A stretch of 64,000 bases of DNA, taken from Acanthosepion lycidas. Lineage: Eukaryota > Mollusca > Cephalopoda > Sepiida > Sepiidae. Position 1 is the stretch's first letter. Each line of letters begins with the position of its first letter. The DNA lies in contig OZ010578.1 in assembly GCA_963932145.1 (NCBI GenBank), forward strand, positions 46,169,016 through 46,233,015. The letters are read 5' to 3'. A program made the translations under genes and the position numbers. Below, in pieces: positions 23,435 to 35,289 of the stretch. The notes under the pieces are model-generated. The model saw nothing but the letters and a program-made list of their open reading frames with translations. It made no database searches and was not told where the DNA came from.

Positions 23435-23508
23435 AGTTGGTGCAAAAATAATGTCGTTTTTTTGACGTTCAACTTCAAAAGAAAAACGACATTATTTTTG
23501 CACCAACC
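23435..23508. mobile_element. MADE1-like mariner mini-element, copy 1 (inserted in Tc1 end)
   Basis: A 74-bp palindrome, AGTTGGTGCAAAAATAATG at one end and the reverse of GGTTGGTGCAAAAATAATG at the other, flanked by TA. It sits inside the right inverted repeat of the Tc1 element, breaking the match with the left repeat between ttgaatgat and aaaaattgtatat. Confidence 0.9.
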
Positions 23509-23694
23509 TAATATCATTCAAAAGAGAAATAAATTCTGCATAAAGTGTACACAATAAAACTAATTTATATTGTTTTATTAGAAACTTATGCTGAAATGAA
23601 TAAAACTTTGGTCTTAAACTTATTTTTGCCAGTGTATGTTTATATGGACATTTTACCTTGTTCCTTGTTTTGCTGTCAGGAACTCGACCTCAAA

Positions 23695-23728
<34 letters not shown>

Positions 23729-23741
23729 GTATTTTTATACG

Positions 23742-23744
<3 letters not shown>

Positions 23745-23798
<54 letters not shown>
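23745..23798. repeat. (TA)n microsatellite
   Basis: Long TA run preceded by poly-A (23706-23728). The frames that read YIYIYI are translation of this repeat. Confidence 0.97.
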
Positions 23799-23799
<1 letters not shown>

Positions 23800-23801
<2 letters not shown>

Positions 23802-26229
23802 GGTAAAATGTGTGGTTTATGTACCAGAAATAAGGTACTTCAGCTTGTGAAAAGAAAGAGAGGAAACCTTTTCAATTTCATTTGCATTTGACTGTGATAG
23901 AAATCTATTTTATTAGCAATCAAATCTTTTCTGTGAAAATCAAATGTCAGTTAAAATATTCATATGCCTTCTTTTTAAAGGTAATTTAAAACTCTGACTC
24001 TAAATTTACATCATCATAGAATGAAGTGGGCATGCAATTTTCTCAAACCCCACCACACCTTTTTGCCCCCCCCCCCTCTTTGTATTTGATTTCAGTATGT
24101 TTCTTCTTCCTTTCCAGGAAAAGGAAAAGTAGATAATGTGGTTAAATAACTTTTATTTCTAATTCATTTCCCCTGTTTTCCTCCTTGTATTATGAAGTGC
24201 CAGATGTGTTGGCCACTAATCAGAGCAATTTAAGTGTTGCCAATAAACCTTTCTCCGATTTAAAAATAGATCTTTTCAGAAAGGGTTCTTTCTTGGCAAC
24301 ATTTTTTCTTTCTCTCTCACTTTAGTTTGTTCTATACCATTTCATAACTCACTTTTTGTTGGATTTTCCTGAAATTTAGCATGGAGGTGGTTCTAGAACT
24401 TTTTTGTTGTTATTTCTTCATTTTTGCTGAATTATTGTTTGTTTAACTGCGGCTGACATTAATTTGTGCTGAGGGAGTTAAAAATTCATAAGAACTCTGT
24501 TTCTTGTCAGTTCAGCAGCACTGATTACATTAGCATTTAACTTTTTTTTCCCCTCAGAAAATGTAGTCTTTTAAATTAGTATTTAAAATATACATAATCT
24601 CTTACACAGCTTCCCAAAATCTGGTCAACAAATATTCTTTCATATCTAACTTTTTTTTCTTTGGTTCAAACTATTTTTTTGATTTCTGGCAGGTTTAGAA
24701 TATTGTCCAATGAATTCTGAGCAACTTTTAGCATAATCCATTATCAAAGTTTTATTTTATTTTTTTTCCTTGTCTATTAAGAAAGGGATATTTTTAGGTA
24801 TGCATTTTGTTTTTCAAATACACTGAGAGTGCACACACACACACACACACAGAGGTCAGCCATACTGCTGGACATCACTTTGAAGAGGTCAGGGAGCAAA
24901 CCTCTGTAGGTGGATCAGTCATTTGTCTAAGGAAATGTAATTCCAATGTAAACTTGTGGAGCTAGTCACATGCATGCAAAGTCTCACATTAATAACCTGG
25001 CTAAAGCAAATTTGTGGGTTGTCTTTGTCTCAGACCTAGGAAGCTTTCGCAAATCTTTGTTCAGGAGGTCAAGCTATGACGAGAGTATTCATGCATCTAC
25101 ACACTAATTCATGATTACAGATCTAGGATCTTGAAAATGAGGAGCAATATTTCATGTCCAGATTAATTTAATCATTTGAACAAAGCATATATTTGGTTCT
25201 TTTTTCAGGTCATGTTCCTATGTACAGAAAAAGCTGCTTAAATAGAGAAATAAATTAACTTCCTGTCTTTGTTCAGACAGTTGAACTCCACTTTTCTCTT
25301 GTTGCTATTGTTTTGTAAGGAAATTTTGTTGCCTGTTTTTAAAAGAGATTTGGCTTTTCTCTTACAAATTACACACTTGTTCTTGTTTCTTAATTCTTTC
25401 CTTAGTCTTTGGAAGGCATCTTTCCCTAATCTATTGCAAATTCTGATTTTGGTGTACAGAATAAATGTTATCGTGAAAAGAACAAGAAAGAATGGTTGAA
25501 TTGATAAATGAGACTAAGTTAGCGGACAGGATAGAAAAGAACCTCCCCCAGTTGTTTGACCTTGTGTTATATTTTTTGTATAATAATAAAAAAAAAAAAA
25601 TAGATAATGCATTCTGCAGTATGCAATGTTATGACTACTACAGTAAAACATTGTACATGAGTGCATGCTTTAAAAACCATTATTTATTATTCTGGTTCTA
25701 TCTAATCTTTATCACTGACCTGCTATTCCTATTGACACTGATGGTCAGTGTTTAAGTAACTACTTAAACCATTAAACAACTTTTAAATTGTTTTAGATAT
25801 TTCTACTTAAGGAGAAAAACTTTTAACAAGAGTGGAACAAGTGTCAACTGTATCTTTGTCTTTTTGAATTTTTTATGATTGGTATTAGTCACTTTGAAAA
25901 ATCTAACTTTGGCTCAGTGTTTCCAGATACTAATGACTCATACATATCTATTCTCTTTTGTTCACTTTGTGTCTGTTGTTGATACTTGTAGGATAGTCTG
26001 TAATATAATCATCTTACTTTTAAGGATATTACATTTTGATGCTTAAATGTGATTGGATATTATTATAGAAAGGTGATGGAGTGCTTAGAAGTAACTTTTT
26101 AACATATAGAAGACATTAATTTGATGGAATAATACATTGTTTAAAATCTATTAAATATGATAAGGCTTAAAAAATAAAAACGTAAAATGAATCAAAACTT
26201 GATTACAAGGTATTTATACTAAAAACATT
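23800..26229. other. Non-coding stretch
   Basis: No gene recognised. A (CA)n run at 24832-24851; frames 25269-25499 and 25492-25755 have no recognisable motif. Confidence 0.5.
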
Positions 26230-26378
26230 AGATGCAAAAGAAGGTAAAAATCACACTTTTGTGTAATGATATTGGTTATAAATGCAAAATAAGTTAAAAA
26301 ATTACTCTTTTGTGTAACAGTATTGATTACAAAAGCAAAAGAAGTTAAAATTACTCTTTTCGGTAATGATATTGATTA
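26230..26378 (+). repeat. Short tandem duplication, about 50-bp unit x3
   Basis: Three successive diverged units with aaaa(g)aagttaaa, (a)ctcttttgtgtaa, and gatattgattac. The units are about 48-52 bp and not identical. Confidence 0.7.
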
Positions 26379-26424
26379 ATGTTCCCTTTTCACTGCTTTG
26401 CAATTTTCTCTAGTCTCTTCAAAT

Positions 26425-26612
26425 ACTTGTGGGAATGGTATGAATCCAAATCTTTCTCCCCAGCTATGGATCAAATAATAGGACCTGTATGGGAGTGGGG
26501 AAATCATGTTTATACTCAGAAAATTAATGCAATATTCACTTACAAAAAAAAAATTCTTACAATCAAAAATATATTTCAGCTTTAATTAATCCACAAAGGG
26601 TTAAGTTTAAAA
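26425..26612 (+). repeat. SINE body and tail, 5'-truncated
   Basis: Starts with gtgggaatggtatgaatcc, then cagctatggatcaaataata, cacttac + poly-A, and the 3' tail (cagctttaattaatccac, aaagggttaag). Confidence 0.65.
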
Positions 26613-26746
26613 AAAAAAAAATCCTCTTGTTTCTTTCAGTTTCATGCTTGGCAAGTTTTCAAGTTTTTTTATTTTTTTTTTTTTTTTTATCGATTGATTG
26701 AAATAACTGAAACCAGTTTTCTTTGATTTTGTATTTCCTTAGGATT

Positions 26747-26749
<3 letters not shown>

Positions 26750-26777
<28 letters not shown>
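26750..26777. repeat. (TA)n microsatellite
   Basis: TA run. Confidence 0.95.
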
Positions 26778-26780
<3 letters not shown>

Positions 26781-26994
26781 AACAGTTTTTGAAATAAAAG
26801 ATGTATGACAAATTGTAAAGTTTTTGTGATGTTTCATCTGTTAGGACTTCATCATTCTTGGCAGATTTTCTGTTATCACAGTGTGGGATATTTAATAACA
26901 AAGATGATAGAAAAAACAAAGTAATGAATTTGACTCGTTAAAAAATAAAAATTCTTTCAAAAATTTTGAAACTACTATTATCTTGTTCATATGC

Positions 26995-26997
<3 letters not shown>

Positions 26998-27044
<47 letters not shown>
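26998..27044. repeat. (TA)n microsatellite
   Basis: TA run. Confidence 0.95.
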
Positions 27045-27047
<3 letters not shown>

Positions 27048-27208
27048 GGTTTGTAATTTGCAAGGCTGCAGTTAATAGTACATTTGATTTATATGTTCAT
27101 CTCTGTACATCTATTAATATCATATATACTAGCTGACAAACTTGATATTTGTAGGATTTAGAAATGTCATTAATGATTTGAAAATGTATTCATCTGATCT
27201 ACTAAATA

Positions 27209-27320
27209 CAGTGTGTGGCAGAAATACCTTCTACATAATTGTAAGAGATTATTGGTAGATGAAAACACTATTGTCACTAATGTCTTACCATTATGTGGAA
27301 GGTATTTCTGCAACACCATG
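27209..27320. mobile_element. 112-bp MITE with CAGTG-like ends
   Basis: The left arm (cagtgtgtggcagaaatacc) and right arm (ggtatttctgcaacaccatg) are inverted repeats of about 34 bp around a spacer of about 45 bp. TA lies on both sides (27207-27208, 27321-27322). The CAGTG-like start and TA flanks fit a non-autonomous Tc1/mariner MITE. Confidence 0.65.
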
Positions 27321-27724
27321 TATTATAAAACAAGTGTAAGTCTTAACCAAAAAAAAAAAAAAATACTGTTTCTGTATTTTTTGTTTGAATGTATTGTATG
27401 ATTTATTTGGCTCTTGTAGGTTTTATTCAAAATTCAGTTTTGAATATCTCTTCAAAACCTTGGTTGAATCTTTTGTAGTTTTTACAAGTTGCTGCAAAAA
27501 TTCTTCTTTCCTATACATTTTAAATCTTAACATAAGTGAAGAATTGATTTAAAAAAAAAATTAATAGAATGTTAAATCTTGAATCTGTTTTTACAAGATA
27601 GTACTGATCCTTACTCACTTTTTAGCCTTGATTTATTTTTTTCCTGTTTACATTGTCATACATTGATGAGATAATGATGTATATTTTTATATATCAAAAA
27701 ACAATATTGAGGAAAAATCTATGA

Positions 27725-28010
27725 CAAAGTGGAAAAAGTTTCGTCCTTGAAGATTTCATCAGACTAAATTTATGTTAGTGTGACTAAACATGCGCACAAA
27801 TGAAAGATCCTAGGAATTTTAATTTTTTTTTCTTTTTTTTTATCTAATAGATTTCATTTAGATTCTTTTTCTTTTCATCACAAAAAATTTTTTTTTAAAT
27901 TCCCAGCATTCTTTGTTCGTGTGCATCAACATAACAAATTTAGTCTGAAGTCCTAAAGGACAAAATGTGTCAGAAGAAAATTTCTTCCACTTTCTCAGAC
28001 ATTTTTCCCT
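27725..28010. repeat. Foldback sequence with about 100-bp arms
   Basis: The left arm (agtggaaaaagtttcgtcc, cagactaaatttatgttag, catgcgcacaaatgaaag, aggaattt) is mirrored on the right (aaattcccagcattc, gtgcatcaacataac, aaatttagtctgaag, tttcttccactttc). Divergence is moderate; the spacer is T-rich. The minus frame at 27858-28106 is part of it. Confidence 0.6.
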
Positions 28011-28839
28011 AATAAAATGATTTATTAAATTGTGTAAAATTTTATTTATGTTTGTCAACAAATTCATATTGAATACAGACAGAATCTTAGGTATGCTATG
28101 ACTCATAGCATCTCTTCTGCTTGTTTGTGTAAATCATTTTGTAATTTCCACATAGGTAATTAGTCATAATAAAGAATGTTGCCAGTGACATTTGGTTAGA
28201 AATTGTGTAGAGATATTCAAAATCCTTAAAATGTTTACTTGAAAAAGAAGTCAACCTAAGCTCTGCCAGATTTTTTTTTCTTTAATAAAAATCAATATTT
28301 TCATAATAAAATTGATATTAAGTAACCAATGTTTATGTACTTTTCAGGATCTATTTATATTAAATATAACCTGTGAATTTCAACTTATAATATGAGAAAT
28401 ATTTATGCTAATTTATTTAGTGGCCTGATATTTTAGTCTCCAACTTGAGGGTTGTTTTATAATATTGTTAATAAAACTATAATATTATAGTTACTATTTT
28501 TCATTTCAGATGTATAAATGTTAATGTGAGTCTTAATGATTTAAACTGAAGAGAGAAATAAAATATTGTGAAGTTGAGTGATGGGAAAACCATGTTTGAA
28601 ATCATATTAATAAAAAAAATCTTGTAAGCATTAATAAGATAAAAAGAAGAAAAAAATGGGCATATGAATGTCACAAAAATTAGAAAGGTAATAAAAAAAG
28701 AAAAATGAATTGACTAGTAAGAAAATATTTGAAGAAGCTGGAGTTTTCAGTGTAACCAGAGAAAACATGTAACATATTATGAATTATGATATATAATTTG
28801 AAGCATGTACATTCCCCCCTCCAAAAAATTTTTTTTCAT

Positions 28840-29035
28840 GGAGCACGCAGGAAATTTCCAGGCTCTATGAAAGCTTTGAATCTACAAAAGCTACTGGTCC
28901 AGATAAAATTCCTGTGTTTGTTATCGGGAATATTAGCCTAGAGTTATTGCTAATCTTAGCAAAGTAGTTTAACTACCGCCTGTAGGAGAGATGTTCCTCA
29001 AATCTATGGAAGGTGTCAGCAGAGCCAACCTGAGG
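28840..29035 (+). pseudogene. Non-LTR reverse-transcriptase fingers fragment
   Basis: The plus frame reads LYESFESTKATGPDKIP (about 28866-28915), the conserved KA.GPD.IP motif of LINE RT domain 0/1. It continues VFVIGNISLELLLILAK. After a stop, SSNLWKVSAEP (about 28995) matches the P..WK.A...P block. No catalytic YADD follows. The neighbouring 29.04-29.5 kb shows nothing recognisable. Confidence 0.7.
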
Positions 29036-29777
29036 TTTCTACCGCAACTATTCTAAGTGGATCTTAGTTACAGATTCTGGGAGAGAGTGCATAACCTGTG
29101 ATGATCAGCCATTTGAAAAAGACAGGTGTGCTCAAACCCTAAATTAAGATGTCTTTTAACTTTGGGCTAGCACAACCATTGACAGTTTCTAAATCATTCT
29201 ATCTACCTAATTTCACACAAGAATTGGGTCAACCCATGTTATGGTTTTCAGGTAATTTGCAATGGTGTTGCATGCCGTGACTAACTCCGTTTAGAAACCA
29301 ATAACATCAAGAAGTCACATTCCTGACAAATTGACTCTGGTGAGATTCAAACCCAGATTGTATTGTTGGAAAGCAAACCTTCTAACAAATCAGTCCTTTG
29401 TCTATTACATACAGATGTGCATGAACACAAAATGTGATATATTCAATCCTGGCAGTTTTGGTTAAACAATCACTAGAGATGAATCACGAGTCATATGTAA
29501 TTTCTACAGATTATTTTTTATTGCTCTTAATTGTAACATCAAAGATTGATTGTATATATGTATAGGTTTTCCTTTTCTTTTTCTCTTCTCCTCTTCTTGG
29601 AATGTTCCTCTGGTGCCAGTGAACTGTCTGCTGCTGTTGCCTTCCAGACCATTTCTTTGCTGCCCAGAAGTGAGAGCATTGACTTTATTTACTGTGAATT
29701 TTTTTTTCCAGAAAGCATTGAACATTTTCCAAATATTTGCTAATTGCTGCTACTTCATCATTTATTATGAAGTGTGT

Positions 29778-29802
29778 GTGTCTCTCTCTCTCTCTCTCTC
29801 TC
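29778..29802. repeat. (TC)n microsatellite
   Basis: TC run; it explains the LSLSLS frame. Confidence 0.95.
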
Positions 29803-30274
29803 TTGTGCCTTCTCTATAGTATTAGATTTTTCTTGGTCTCTAAGTAGTCATTGGCTATTGGCTAGCTTTTGTGTATAGAAATTTGAGAATTACTTTGTGG
29901 CAATCCTTTCTGTATTTTTTCTGATTTTCTTCAACCATTATGATGCATAACCCACTTGTTTAATTTAGTCATACATTTAGTAATACATTTAGTCATACAT
30001 TGTATACATGACTGTGTTATTTTTTGTTGAAAGAAAAAAATTTATGAGCAGAAAAGAATTAGAGAAATTTTTTTTTCTTTTTGTTAGTTGAAAGAAAAAA
30101 ATGTTTTTTTTCTTTTAAGATATTTGTGTCTATAGCGGTCAGGAAGAAAAACTTTTTACTCTTCATTTCTCTAGAGATAACCAAATCCAACTTTATCCTA
30201 CCTAAAATATTTTAGTCATGTATTTTTTATGTGATTTTTACTTGTATACTTTAGAAGTTTGTGCATTCTGTCTG

Positions 30275-30397
<123 letters not shown>

Positions 30398-30695
30398 CTC
30401 TAACCTATAATTTTGAAAGAACATTGTATTTATCACACATATTGTTTTAGTTCAATGTTCTGGAGTCTTTGAAATTGTGAAAACATTCCTTATGTTATAG
30501 ATGATCTAGTCAGATTACTATTGGTGTTGAAATTGTATCAGCACAATTGTGGTATTATGTAGCAACAAGTTTTAATCTTATAGACAAAAATGGAAGTATT
30601 ACTTTTAATCATCAAAGTTTTGTTTTTCTGTTAGTCTAGAACTTCTTCAATAACTTGAAACCTAACAACTTCTGTCCTGCAAATGTTTAATATTA

Positions 30696-30766
30696 GGTTG
30701 GTGCAAAAATAATGACGTAATAATGTCGTTTTTTGACGTTATTACGTCATTATTTTTGCACCAACC
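30696..30766. mobile_element. MADE1-like mariner mini-element, copy 2
   Basis: A 71-bp near-perfect palindrome starting GGTTGGTGCAAAAATAATG and ending with its reverse, flanked by TA on both sides. The core contains TGACGTAATAATGTCG. Confidence 0.92.
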
Positions 30767-30989
30767 TAATATTACTTTTCATTGTGCCTGTCATAATTTA
30801 TGCTAGTAAGCCTTTTTAAGGAGCAACCAAGATATTTTCTGAATGAGTGGAATTACTTATATTCTGTTTTGTGTGCAAGATTTTTTAATTTTGGGACTTC
30901 ACAAAGCATCCTGTTTGCCCCAAAATTTTCTAATAAGCTAACATGGATAAATCTGTCTGCAATAAGACATAGTGTCAAAAGATGATTTC

Positions 30990-31526
30990 TTTTCACGTGA
31001 CACTTGCACTCTTCAGCAATGTGTATTATTTTAAAAAGTGATGATTAGAAATGGTATAAAACTTGAACATATGATGAAAGTGAATTTATACATTTTTTTT
31101 TTTTTTTTTTTTTTGAGAATTTACAACAAAAATATTAAAAACTATTTATTTATTAGATTGTTTATTTACAGGAATAATTTTATGTTTATAACATTCTAAA
31201 AACTAATGCAATGCAATATTTATCATTTACCAATTTATAAAGAAATAAATGTGAAAATAATTTTTATTCATAAATTTTTAGCATTACTAAATCATTAAAA
31301 TATGTGAACCAACTATATGGAAATCTTTATTTACCATTTTATAAAGTTTGAATCAGTTAGCAATTAACCAGATGTTTTGCAAACCATTCCAATAAATAAT
31401 AATATAGTGTAAATAAACAATAAATTAATAGTGTTTAATATCTTTGTTCTCAATTCTCAAGAATAAAGAAAATATATAAATTCACTTTCATATGTTCAGG
31501 TTTTATTGCAATTCTAATCATCCCTT

Positions 31527-31561
<35 letters not shown>

Positions 31562-31645
31562 TTTTTTTTTTTTTTTTTTTTTAGCAATAAACATTGCCGA
31601 AGAGTGAAGGTAGTTTTAAAAAGTGGTGTCATGGGAAAAGGGAAA
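30990..31645. mobile_element. Long foldback element with AT-rich core
   Basis: The left arm about 30990-31107 (cttttcacgtgacact, cactcttcagcaatg, gatgattagaa, aaaacttgaacatatgatg, aaagtgaatttata) is mirrored at 31472-31645 (tataaattcactttcatatg, ttcaggttttatt, ctaatcatccctttt, cattgccgaagagtg, tgtcatgggaaaag). Arms of about 115-170 bp enclose about 360 bp of A/T-rich sequence without a gene. A (TTTA)n tract lies in the right arm. Confidence 0.65.
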
Positions 31646-32480
31646 ACCATCTTTTTGATACTGTCTTATTGTGAGCATCTTTATCCATATTTATATAGAT
31701 TTCTAGATACACATTTTTAAAAATCATACAAATCTCTCTCTTTATTTTTTTCCTTCATTCCAGCTTTTCCCATTGATCCGTTTATCTCAGGTGTGCAGTC
31801 AAGGTGACAAGTATTAATCCTTTGACACACTCTATCTTTGTTAAGCTCAGAATATTTGGGTTAAAATGTAGTCAACTGTTCCATAAATCTTTAACTAACC
31901 TTACTTTTAGCTGGCTAGTGACAGCTGTGGATAGAAAACAATAACCACAAAAAAATGGCTATGTGCTTTTATTCTCTGCTCCAGATATAGAAAAATTATC
32001 ATGAAATGTGATGAAAAACAAGTCATCAGAATATGACAGCATTGATGTTTCTTTTTTTTTTCTTTTTTTTTTATTGCTTTTTTTTCTTTTTCAAACTCCA
32101 CCAAATAGTTTTTCATATACATTTGTATACATCATTTTAGCATGACTTTGCAGCATTGTCAAGATAAAGATTATTTTTCAGTTTGCAAATTTACATTGTA
32201 TGAATTTTATCTTTTATCCAGACTTAACCCACTATCAGCGAATTATTATTTTTTTATTACATTTCTATGGTTCACTTATAATTTATGAAAATTTCCATTA
32301 ATGAGTTAACTTGTAGTCTAGATAAATGTTATTAATACACAATTACCAGATTTTATTTATTAATTATTCCCAAGATAAAGTCACTATTTAAAATAGTGAT
32401 TCAAACTCACACAAAACCCAAATCAAATTACTGACAGTATTAGCATAACTAGAAAATTCAGGTCTTTCCATATCAGAAGG
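31646..32480. other. AT-rich non-coding stretch
   Basis: No gene or family recognised; the frame at 31907-32122 is read through A/T-rich sequence. Confidence 0.5.
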
Positions 32481-32489
32481 CTTATGGTC

Positions 32490-32943
32490 ATTTCTCGTAC
32501 AATTACTGGTTCTTATACAATCAAGGAAGTTAAGCAATGTTGAGCCTGATCAGTACCAAGATGGGTAACTGTTTGGGAATACCAAATGCTGTATATATAT
32601 TTTATTTTAGCGCTGATTCTAACACCTTCCTTCTTTTTTTTTTTTGTGTGTATGTGTGCTGATGTGTGTGTGTGTGTGTGGTATAATGATAATAGCTCAG
32701 AATTTTGAAATTAGAGAGCAAAGTTCCAGTTCCAGTCAGGTTTTTTTTTTTTTTATATTCACTTATGTGCAAATGTCTTTGGGAAGGGTATGAATCACCC
32801 CTCCCCCTCTGTTCTTCCCCGGCTATGGGTTAATTAGTAGGACTTGTATCAGTAAATTGTTATCTCCCCAAAAATTTTTTTACAATCTCAAAATATTTTC
32901 TGGCTTTTAAAAATTGACCTGTAATGGGCTAAGCTGTAAAAAC
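32490..32943 (+). repeat. Composite 5S-rRNA/tRNA SINE, copy C
   Basis: 32490-32596 is 5S-derived (ggaagttaagcaatgttgagc, agatgggtaactg, ttgggaataccaaatgctgt). After a spacer of about 65 bp with T and GT runs, a tRNA-type head (gtggtataatgataatagc; B box gttccagttccagtc) and body follow. The tail includes ttttctggcttttaaaaattg. Confidence 0.75.
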
Positions 32944-33060
32944 AAACAATCCACATCAATAATCCTTTAATCATTAACAATAAACAGTTGCAAAACAAAA
33001 GCATTAATTAATTAATATTAGGTACAAGCCAATTCTAAATTTATTAGGTTTACATAATTA

Positions 33061-33321
33061 TTGTTATTAAGAAATGCCCAAGGAAATAGCATTAAGACAC
33101 ATCAACCAACAACCTTATGGTTTACCTGCCAAGTGTGTGTGGGGGATGAAATTGGCAGAAAGAATTCAACATCATCAAAATGGGTAAATGAAGACCACAG
33201 TAACTGTAACCATTTTTCTTTGGCTCAATTCCAGAAAAAATCAAACCAATATAAGCTCTGGCCAAATTTTGTGGATTCAATAGACTGGGAAGCTGACCAG
33301 GAGATGATCACTTCTGGTTAA
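33061..33321 (+). other. Unrecognised 86-codon open frame
   Basis: Open frame with mixed composition (WFTCQVCVGDEIGRK, NYKLWPNFVDSIDWEADQE-like segments) and no homopolymer origin. No family recognised, no splice context or partner. It could be a repeat-derived fragment or chance. Confidence 0.2.
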
Positions 33322-34044
33322 GTCATTTGGGAGAAGGTGGGTCTGAAATATTTTTTTTTTTTTTTTTTTTTAGAGGTCAAATATCTAATATAACCAGGAT
33401 TAAATTTACCGAAGGTTCTTAGTACACAGCAAGGGGCTTTGGATATGGGCATTTTTCTTTGAGTGTAATTGACAGAAAAGAACACTTTAACAAAGTTTCC
33501 TCTTTTAAATACTGCTGAATAAAATCAGTTTTAGTCCTCTGTTATTAATTAAACCTTATTGGTAAGATTCATTAAACAAATCCATCCAAAATTTGATTCT
33601 TGCTAATGATTACATATAAAGTAACATAGCACACACTAAAAAATGTGGATAGGAAAAAATAAATGCTAAAATTGCTATATTTAACATGTATCAAATTTAA
33701 TGTTGTATAGATGTTGTGTGTGGCCTACCTCCCATGTGTCATCTGCATGGCTATAGAATAAATATAATAATGGAAAGACAAGTGACTGTTTTTCGTTCTC
33801 TGCTGAAATTTCAAAAATGAATATTTATGATAGAACTTTAGAAGAATCTGAAAAGATGTGAATAATACAAATAATACAGTCAATTGACATATGCGATAAA
33901 TGCTTGGGTGATCATGTCTCTTTTGAACTATGACTGACTAGGCAGAAGATTTTCTTGCAGTAGGTTGCCATTTCTTTCTATGGTAGACTGGTTGCCAATG
34001 AAAGCTATAGAACCCAGTCTGTCCTACTATTTAACCCATAACTG

Positions 34045-34598
34045 GTAGATTGACCTGGGTATGACGATAAACAACATTGGTGTCCTGGGTAAGACATTAA
34101 ACTACATCTGACAGCAAGGTCTCTGATCAAGTTTTGATGTGCGTAGAACCACCTCTTAATTGCTGGTGTTCCCAGGTCCACCCTGACCTGTGGTGGAGGC
34201 ACTTCCTGGCAAATTGACTTCCAAACATTTGGAAGTGTAAAAATAGGTGTTAATACCAGCAATACTTTTATGAAGAAAAAATTATTAACAGCAATACATT
34301 GTTGAGGAAAAAATTATTGCTAGCAACACATTTTCGAAGAAAGTTACTAACAGCAATATAGTTTTGAAGGAAAAATTATCGGAGATACAAAATTGAAGGA
34401 AAAATTATTACCAGCAATACATTTTTAAAGGATAATTATTACAGACAAAATATTACCAGAAATAGATTTTTGAAGGAAAAAACATTACCAGCAATATATT
34501 TTTGTAAAAAAAAAACAAAACATTACCAGCAATAAAAATTTTGTTGGCATTAAATAACCTATTGAAGTTGATATGCTGTAAAACTAAACAAACAAAAA
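34045..34598 (+). repeat. Unnamed retroposon, copy 2 (nested)
   Basis: Head gtagattgacctgggtatg and ggtgttcccaggtcc as in copy 1 (15748-16408). Ends with cattaaataacctattgaag, ttgatatgctgtaaaac and an A-rich tail. An 8-bp duplication cataactg flanks it (34037-34044, 34599-34606). No coding capacity. Confidence 0.7.
34255..34535 (+). repeat. Degenerate tandem repeat, about 35-bp unit
   Basis: About eight imperfect units of the type gaaggaaaaattattacc + agcaatacattttt inside the retroposon. Similar isolated units are in copy 1 near 15950-16050, so the repeat is part of the element and expanded here. Confidence 0.7.
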
Positions 34599-34810
34599 CA
34601 TAACTGAGAGAAGAGATGGATTCATGCCTTTTCCCAAGGGTATTTGTGCATGAACAAAGGTAATGAACTCAACTGGAATTTGAACTTGTCTCTTTGATTT
34701 CTAATTCTGAGCTGATATCAATTATAGTGGTTTTCCAAGTGTAGCTTAGATGTGGCACAAGGCCGAAAGTATGGGGCACTCAGTGAGGAGCTGATATCAA
34801 TTATGCCACA

Positions 34811-34942
34811 ATTATTTTAACTCTGATCTGAGTTTTTCTTGTTGACTGTTAAATGTAGATGCTAAAAAAGACATCAGATGTGTGCTTTTAGCATCTTCAT
34901 TTAACAGCCAACAAGAAATATGCACATTGGAATTAAAATACA
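34811..34942. repeat. Hairpin MITE-like inverted repeat
   Basis: The inner arms ttcttgttgactgttaaatg / catttaacagccaacaagaa are near perfect and continue to about 57 bp each (outer blocks ttattttaactctgat / ttggaattaaaatac). The loop is about 18 bp. Confidence 0.65.
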
Positions 34943-35033
34943 TTTTCAAAATAAAATCACATATTGAAGGATTAAACAGGGATTTGTGTTTACTCAGAGA
35001 ATATACTTTCCACAGGGAGCCCTCTAGCTATTA

Positions 35034-35107
35034 GGTTGGTGCAAAAATAATGTCGTTTTTTCACATATGTTACTATGTGCGAAAACGACATTATTTTTGC
35101 ACCAACC
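35034..35107. mobile_element. MADE1-like mariner mini-element, copy 3
   Basis: 74 bp, GGTTGGTGCAAAAATAATG at both ends inverted, TA on both sides. The loop carries cacatatgttactatgtg, itself a small hairpin, different from copies 1 and 2. Confidence 0.92.
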
Positions 35108-35289
35108 TAATAACAACAACAATATTGCTCTTTGTTTATTCCACATCTTGTTGAAAAAGTACACAGGCACGAAAATTCCAACTTTAAAATCGTCATGACA
35201 CTTTGTCTTATTTACATTGTTCTTCATTGTCATATAAGATTATCTTGGCACAACTATGAGGCGTCAGAGGATTAGCATTGATTGCTTTA

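Larger units (their letters stand above)
21957..23634. mobile_element. Nearly complete Tc1-type transposon with long IR/DR ends
   Basis: Flanked by TA dinucleotides (21955-21956, 23635-23636). The ends are CATTGGTGAAAATAA on the left and the reverse of CACTGGCAAAAATAAG on the right. The inverted repeats extend about 230 bp inward. Each side contains a second, inner copy of the end motif (CTGGCAAAATAAGTTTAA near 22154; CCGGCAAAATAAG reversed near 23350-23370). That outer-plus-inner direct-repeat plan is the IR/DR arrangement of some Tc1 elements such as Sleeping Beauty. The transposase is on minus between them. The right repeat is interrupted by a 74-bp mini-element. Confidence 0.85.
33965..34735 (-). 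repeat. tRNA-type SINE on minus, split by an insertion
   Basis: Reading the minus strand: the head and B-box region (gcaaagagacaagttcaaattcc-like, about 34735-34660) and cttgggaaaaggcatgaatcc (about 34625) are followed, beyond the insert, by cagttatgggttaaatagt and aggacagactggg (34045-33995). The two halves make one ordinary SINE. The insert is 34045-34598. Confidence 0.65.

Noticed and set aside
23545-23891. Two small plus-strand proteins with YIYI/IYIY repeats
   Set aside because: Encoded by the (TA)n microsatellite and poly-A run.
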